NCBI RefSeq assembly: GCF_030704535.1
Contig: NC_081822.1
Span: 31,517,001 to 31,581,000, forward strand
Reading direction: 5' to 3'
DNA length: 64,000 bases
DNA from: Vitis vinifera
Lineage: Eukaryota > Streptophyta > Magnoliopsida > Vitales > Vitaceae
Part shown: positions 58,690-64,000 of the stretch, in pieces
How the letters are laid out: every line of letters starts with the position of its first letter
Numbering within the stretch: position 1 is the first letter of the stretch
Translations under genes and position numbers: made by a program
The notes under the pieces: generated by a model
Database searches by the model: none
Told to the model about the DNA's origin: nothing
What the model saw: only the letters and a program-made list of their open reading frames with translations

Positions 58690-59750
58690 TGGAACCAGAA
58701 GACGCGAAGTATGTCATTTCATAATCGCATGAAGGAATATGCGAAAAACACCCGGGTGGCCAGACATTTGCTCATCGAGTTTACACATAAGGGTACCACT
58801 AGCCCACCATTCATAAGGACTCCCAGGAGTTAGTGTAGATGTGTGACAATTGTCAACAGTATGCACACATCCTCTGGCTACCATCGGAGTCCCTCACTCC
58901 TTTGGTTTGGCCTTAGCCTTTTGCCGAATGGGGAATAGATATAATGGGTCATTTCCCAGTAGTCCCTGCCCAAAATAAATTTTTGTTGGTAGCAATTGAC
59001 TACTTTACAAAGTGGGTTGAGGTAGAGACTTTCGCAACAATAAAAGATAAGGACGTAACAAGATTTTTATGGAAGAGCATCATCTTTCGTTTTGGAATAC
59101 CACGAGTGATAATCTCATATAATGGGCCATATTTTGATAGCTCCAATTACAAAAAAATTTGTGCTGAGTTAGGGATCAGGAACTTGTATTCCTCACCACG
59201 CTACCCACAAGCTAACAGGCAAGCGGAAGCAACGAATAAGTCTCTTCTTGATATGTTGAAGAAAAGACTTCAAGGAGTCGGTAGGTGGAAGAGTTGTTTG
59301 GAGTATTATGGACACATCGAACCATGCGATGGTGCCCAACTAGGGAGACTCCTTTCTCCCTAGCTTATGGCATGGAAGTTGTCATCCCATCTGAAGTGGG
59401 AATGCCAACATTGCAAACGACCCAAGAACCAACAGGAAACCAAGAGATTGAAGGTAGTCTAGATTAGGCCAATGAATTGAAGAAGACAACTCTGATTCGA
59501 ATTGAAGCTTATCGCCATCAAGCTATGGCATATTACAACAAGCAATCAAAACCACAACAACTGCAAGTCGGGGACTTAGTCTTGAAAAAAATGTTTGAGA
59601 ATATGGCAGTTCCTAGGCTTGGCAAATTGCAAGCCAACTAGGAAGGTCCCTATCGTGTAATAAAAATAAGACATGGGGGAGCCTACTTCCTAGAAAAATT
59701 AACCAAGGAACATTTACCTCGTCCCTAGAACATTTAAAAGCTGAAAAATG
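58690..59750 (+). pseudogene. Integrase of gypsy element
   Basis: A zinc-binding H2C2-like region (SHEGICEKHPGGQTFAHRVY, then MCDNCQQYAH) precedes the core: WGIDIMGHFPVVPAQN, DYFTKWVEVETF, IISYNGPYFDSS and QANRQAEATNKSL. The DDE triad is broken: the second Asp, expected in SDNG, is Tyr in SYNG; the first Asp and the Glu remain. The main open piece is 58,944-59,363. The C-terminal GPYRVI..RHGGAYFLEKL and LPRP end the pol polyprotein near 59,740. It would insert cDNA if active. Confidence 0.88.
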
Positions 59751-60073
59751 TATTTTTCTTGAATAAAAATCTTTTGATTAAGTAAATAATGCAAACATGC
59801 TAGCAAAATGCATTAAAGGATAAATGCAATATTATGGAAAAACTCGAACAAAGTAATGGCAAAAAGCAATTGATAAAAATGAAAAGCTTCAAAGACTCCT
59901 TGAACAAAGTAGGGGCAAAAGAAGCAGAACACAAAGGCCTATTGTCAGGGAAAAACCCTACAAACTTTAAAAAGAAAGAGACAAAAAAAAAAAAAAAACT
60001 ATAAAACCTGCCAAATGTCAAAAAACCAGTGTAATTGTTAATTTTTTCCAAAAAAAAAAAAAATGACTTCAGT

Positions 60074-62495
60074 TCATTCTTTTAGGTCTTCAATGTGTGC
60101 AATGGGATCTAAGTCGGCCAACAAGAATTCTAGTTCTTCAGTCCTTTCTAAGGCATTCCCTTGGTCATCCAGATTACCTATCTGTTGAGCAGAGGAAAGC
60201 GCATTGCCAGTGTAAGGTAGAAGAGAAACTTCATCTGAGCAAGTGGCGATACCTTTTTGCAAAGAAGCACCCAACGGGTCTGACATCCCAACAAGGTCGG
60301 TTTCGTCCTCGTTTGTAGCAACTAGCCTCACTCTCTTGTCGGCCCTACTAGCACCCAGTGGAGAAGTTTCAAGAGTAGAACTTTCATCTTCAGTTACAAA
60401 GTCCTCATCGATATCAAAGTCTTCAATGATAGCATGTTTTTGCTTGCAACACCGATACGCATACTAATACATTTTTTCTACCTGCTCGATGTATTTGGTA
60501 GTGAACTTTGCATGTTGAGCTTTCAGTGTGGATTGGGACTGGTTAATTTGAAGATGGAGTTGTCTATCTCCTCTACCTTTCTTCTTTGATCCTCTTTCAA
60601 GTCCACACACTCGGTCTAAAAAGTTTGGATTAAAGCCTAAAGGATTTTATTAGAGTTCTCAAGTTCATCCATGCGCAATTTAGCTAAAGCCAATTCCATC
60701 TCAAGGTTCTCCTACTTGGCCATGGACTCAGCAACGTACTGTCTAAGTTTACTAGCAGCCTCCAACTTCTCGTTAGCATATTGAAGTTGGTGTTTTAAGT
60801 CTCTAACAACGACAACCCCTTGGTACATAAATGTGAAAGCGTTAAATGTATTAAAGAATTTTAAGGATGAGTATCAAAAGTGTGCTCAGTTCGTTGTAGT
60901 ACCATTTCAGTAATCTGATCTTCATCTAGTCCTCGAATAGCAGATATCATCTGAACAACCCGGACAGGAGCCCCAATGGGAACATTTGCAATAAAATTAA
61001 AGTTTGGCTAACTAAGAACTTCCGCATGATCTACTTAGTAGCAAGGAAAATAACACCTATATATGATAAAGGATGATCAGTAGTGGTAAATAAGGAATAT
61101 TGGTTTAGGATTTCTCCTACCTCCTCAATTAAAATGAAACCAATCTTGTGTGGGTGTAAACTCACCCTTGGGTGCAGGCCAGGAACAATAATCTTGCCAT
61201 GAGGGGCCACTTGTGGAGTAGTATTCGGTAAAGCCCTTTGTATAGCCGACACCTTTTGAATCATACCAAAAGCTGGTTGGGTGGTCTTCAACGGGCCGGT
61301 CTCTAGTCTTTTTTCTCTTTCTTCTCTTTCTAACCCGACTAAAGATGTCAACGGCCTCACCTTCTGTGTCATCCATGTCCTCCGCAATCAAAGGAGCTGA
61401 CTCGTTCTGTTCAATAGAATCACCGTTTGGTACCAGTAGCGAAAAGTCTGTTGGGGCAATAATAGCTGAGCCCCGGGAGAAAAGAGTGTGCTCAAGCAAA
61501 GAGAATGGAATTGTCACAGAGAGACCAAGTTGGGTAGTTTGTCGAGTAGTTGTTGGTGACAAGTTGCTCTCTCTCCCTAACAACTTCTATGCTAGTATCA
61601 AAAGAGCCAAAATGTTTGTCTATTTTAAAGTCTTTTGGAATAAAATGCACCTCAGGGATTAGGTCGCTATGAGCAATCCTTGAAAAAAATTGAGGGATGA
61701 AAGGGTCTAGGTTCTAGAGCACACTTTGAAGATTGGTCTCCGTAAATAAAAGAGAAAAACTTATTTACTTGAAATCAATGTTGAATAGCTTGGTAAGCCA
61801 TTTCTGGGAAGGTTTTTCACCCATTATATTAGGTGTCCTTGATAGTTTTCAATTGTCCGGAAGCAAGATTAAATAGATATTAAAAATAAATGGTATTAGT
61901 TACTAGGCCGTTTAAGGGTATGATTCAAGGGGTAAGGACCACGAAGATCTAGAGTTGAAAATTCCCATTCTCCATAAACAATCACGCGTCTGATGGCCAG
62001 ACTTTTCCTAGAATCTGGCATGTTTGTGATCAGTTGCAACTGCTTTCTGCAAGCAGAAATGAGGAATTTTCCTCATTTGTTTAGCTTAATAGTGTAAATG
62101 AAAAGAATCTCCAGCAATGACAACTCGAGATTGAATAACTGATTTAAAATAAAGCAACCCATGAGAATGTGGATTGAGTTCGAATGGACAAATGAGAGCG
62201 GAATTTGGGTATAATGCAAAAACTCCCTCACTAATGAAGGTAAAGGTAAGCACAGCCCAACATGGAACTGCTCCCTAGTGAAGCACATGAAGTGTTTTTT
62301 GTGTGTATCAGTTAGGAGAGGTGTGGTGATGCACAATAGTTGGATGTCAACATTGTTCGGAATATTGAAATCCTTTTTGAATTCATCAGTGGCAAAATCG
62401 TCCACAATACGAACTAAAGTGCGGGTTGTGTTGTCTGAGGAGGAACCCTTCTAGGGTCTTTTCCTTTTCGTAGAACCTTCAGATTTCTTCAACAT
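60074..62495 (-). pseudogene. Antisense ORF between integrase and 3' LTR
   Basis: The minus strand starts ATG (62,495) with MLKKSEGSTKRKRP, meets one TAG (expected Gln), then reads open over 62,405-62,073: FTREQFHVGLCLPLPSLVRE, FLHYTQIPLSFVHSNSI, HILMGCFILNQLFNLELSLL. More pieces follow at 61,583-61,125 (VRKRRKRKKTRDRPVEDHPT) and 60,331-60,074 (acidic C-terminus). Antisense ORFs here are known in Tat-lineage elements such as Grande and Retand; the role of the protein is unknown. Several stops break it. Adequate codon-like composition and an N-terminal basic segment argue that it was once coding. Confidence 0.65.
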
Positions 62496-63005
62496 TCTGT
62501 AAGGGTTTGCGTTACTAATAGGGAAAGTAAGGGAGAAAGAAACCCTAGAAAGAGACTTCTGAGTGCACTTTCGTGCAGAGTTCAAGGGACCGAACAAAGA
62601 AGAGAACTCTCTATCCAGGAAAACATGAATGTAAATGGAGTAAATAGAACAAAAACCGGAATTAGTATATAAAGATAATGAAAAATATGGGTTTTCCTCA
62701 CCTAAACACCGATAACGCAGGATTGGTAGTTTGATGTTAATGGAAGAGAAAAAAACAAGAATGTTGCGGTGTGGTAACGGTGCTGTTAAGACTCCAAAAG
62801 GAAAGATGTCATAACTTTTGGAATTTGAAAAGGCATGGTATGTGTGTCATCGGTAAGGGGCATAAGAAACTCCCAAAGGTAGCTGGAAGGTACATTGTTA
62901 TGAGCGTCCAATACAAAAAAAATTCAAGGTCCAAAAAATCAAAGAAAATATGTTCCCGCTTAAAATGAAAAAGAATTTTCCGTTTGACCTCAGCCAATGG
63001 TCAAC

Positions 63006-63022
63006 AAAAAATTGGGGGCAAT
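63006..63022 (+). other. Polypurine-tract region
   Basis: AAAAATTGGGGGCAA lies directly before the 3' LTR, where plus-strand priming occurs. Confidence 0.65.
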
Positions 63023-63480
63023 TGTGGGCATTGTGGTAAATGGGGATAACGGGCCTACCTAAAGAACTATCTATTGATTCGGGCTAGTTTGGGCCTCGAT
63101 TAAAAGCCCATCTAGCCTAATAGCCTAACTAACTTAAATAGCCTAACAGGTAAAGTGAGAAATAGAACGTGGGAGAACAACCCACAAGGAGTAGTGAAGG
63201 CAATTAACGCTTGGGGCGGTAACCACTTGAAGTGGCTAAAAAGTGTCCCCATGATCTCCACGCCTATCGATAGTTGAAATGTATATGAATACAACTGGTA
63301 AGTCCAAAAAAAAAAAAAGTATTGTAGCATGAGAAATATTACCTTTTCTAGAAAACCTCAGCTAACTTAATCATTAGAGGAGGTGATCCCGGGGTAAAAC
63401 CGGGCGAGCCTTGTGTGGCAGGTATAAGGAAACGCGTGGCGAGGAGAGGCCTATTGCTCAAGAAATTCTCAGCTCCAATA
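63023..63480 (+). repeat. 3' LTR of gypsy element
   Basis: 458 bp, TGTGGGCA to CCAATA (the 5' LTR ends CCAACA). It is followed by GGCAT, the target duplication. Confidence 0.9.
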
Positions 63481-64000
63481 GGCATTACTTTACAAAATAT
63501 TTTAAAATGATGGAGATAAAATAGGAAGTTTTAATTTTGGTAAGTAGGAAGGAAACAACTGAGAAGTTTTTTTTTTTTTTTTTTTTCAGTAAAAGTGATA
63601 ACGCTAGAGTCAAGATTTTGTAATGCCTTAATTCTATCATAAAATGAATTTATGTATACTTACACAAAATTTTCAATAGATGATTACTATAAGAAAAAAA
63701 ATCCACCTTTTTTTAGCTTTATTTTTAATATGATTCTCATTCTTAAAATAATAAAATTTAAGAAAGTGTGTGTTTTTTTCCTCTTTTATTATCAATCATA
63801 AAATTCAAAATCTTTTCATTTAATTTGTTAATGCTATGTTTGGTTTAAGAATGATAGTAAATAAAGAAAATTATTTTCTCACATTTGATTTTATTATAAA
63901 AAATAAAAAATATAATTAAAATTAATTAAAAACTTATATATTTTCAAATGATTTATTTGTTATATAAAAGTATTAAATTAAATAAAATGAGTTTGAAGTA
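63481..64000. other. AT-rich flank after the gypsy element
   Basis: Starts with GGCAT. It has a poly-T run near 63,567-63,587 and otherwise AT-rich DNA with no ORF of note. It runs off the window. Confidence 0.6.

Larger units (their letters stand above)
53815..63480 (+). mobile_element. Ty3/gypsy LTR retrotransposon, Tat-like, decayed
   Basis: 9.67 kb: 5' LTR, primer-binding region, gag, protease, reverse transcriptase, RNase H, integrase, antisense ORF, polypurine tract, 3' LTR. The target duplication is AGCAT/GGCAT; copy 1 keeps GGCAT on its left, so the A is a later mutation. The two LTRs differ at dozens of positions, so the insertion is old. Every coding domain has stops or frameshifts. 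The domain order (integrase after RT) defines Ty3/gypsy; the Tat lineage is inferred from RT wording and the antisense ORF. Confidence 0.9.

Overview
The window looks like AT-rich nuclear DNA of a dicot plant, and a grapevine-type (Vitis) genome is my best guess. The reasons are the TIR-NBS-LRR gene architecture with a post-LRR C-JID exon, canonical plant introns, a Tat-like Ty3/gypsy element carrying an antisense ORF, and captured fragments of plant metabolic genes. The species call is inference. I saw no RNA gene or CRISPR array.

Layout: 1-2187 is a truncated duplicate of a Ty3/gypsy insertion whose fuller copy lies at 53,815-63,480, together with that copy's 5' flank. 4289-15,738 is the first unit of a duplicated resistance-gene block: a 3' flank, an apparently intact five-exon TNL gene on the minus strand (TNL-A, 8055-14,874, predicted 1454 residues), and a promoter with short tandem repeats rich in W-box and TGACG motifs. 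15,739-32,125 is a block of transposons bounded by inverted ends, with an Ulp1-like protease remnant, arrays of TGTACA-rich subterminal repeats and a nested 4.36-kb LTR-like element. 32,126-about 41,150 is the second unit of the block. Its TNL (TNL-B, 35,888-40,822) is a pseudogene with three nonsense codons, four frameshifts and lost splice sites at the last intron. 43,236-51,673 is a minus-strand LTR-like element interrupted by a second one (43,417-47,797) with a perfect 5-bp target duplication. The inner element carries fragments of pyruvate dehydrogenase E1-beta, cystathionine gamma-synthase and unrecognised genes. 53,815-63,480 is a decayed Ty3/gypsy element with LTRs, gag, protease, RT, RNase H and integrase remnants plus an antisense ORF.

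How it fits together: one gene (TNL-A) appears functional. It should encode an intracellular immune receptor: TIR NADase, NB-ARC switch, LRR sensor and C-JID. Its paralogue is decaying, and everything else is mobile DNA. Shared breakpoints, target duplications and an empty-site comparison give a partial order of events: gypsy insertion, then segmental duplication; TNL duplication, then separate transposon insertions and decay of TNL-B. The most unusual items are the gene-capturing LTR-like element, the antisense ORF in the gypsy element, and the palindromic defence-motif minisatellite upstream of TNL-A.
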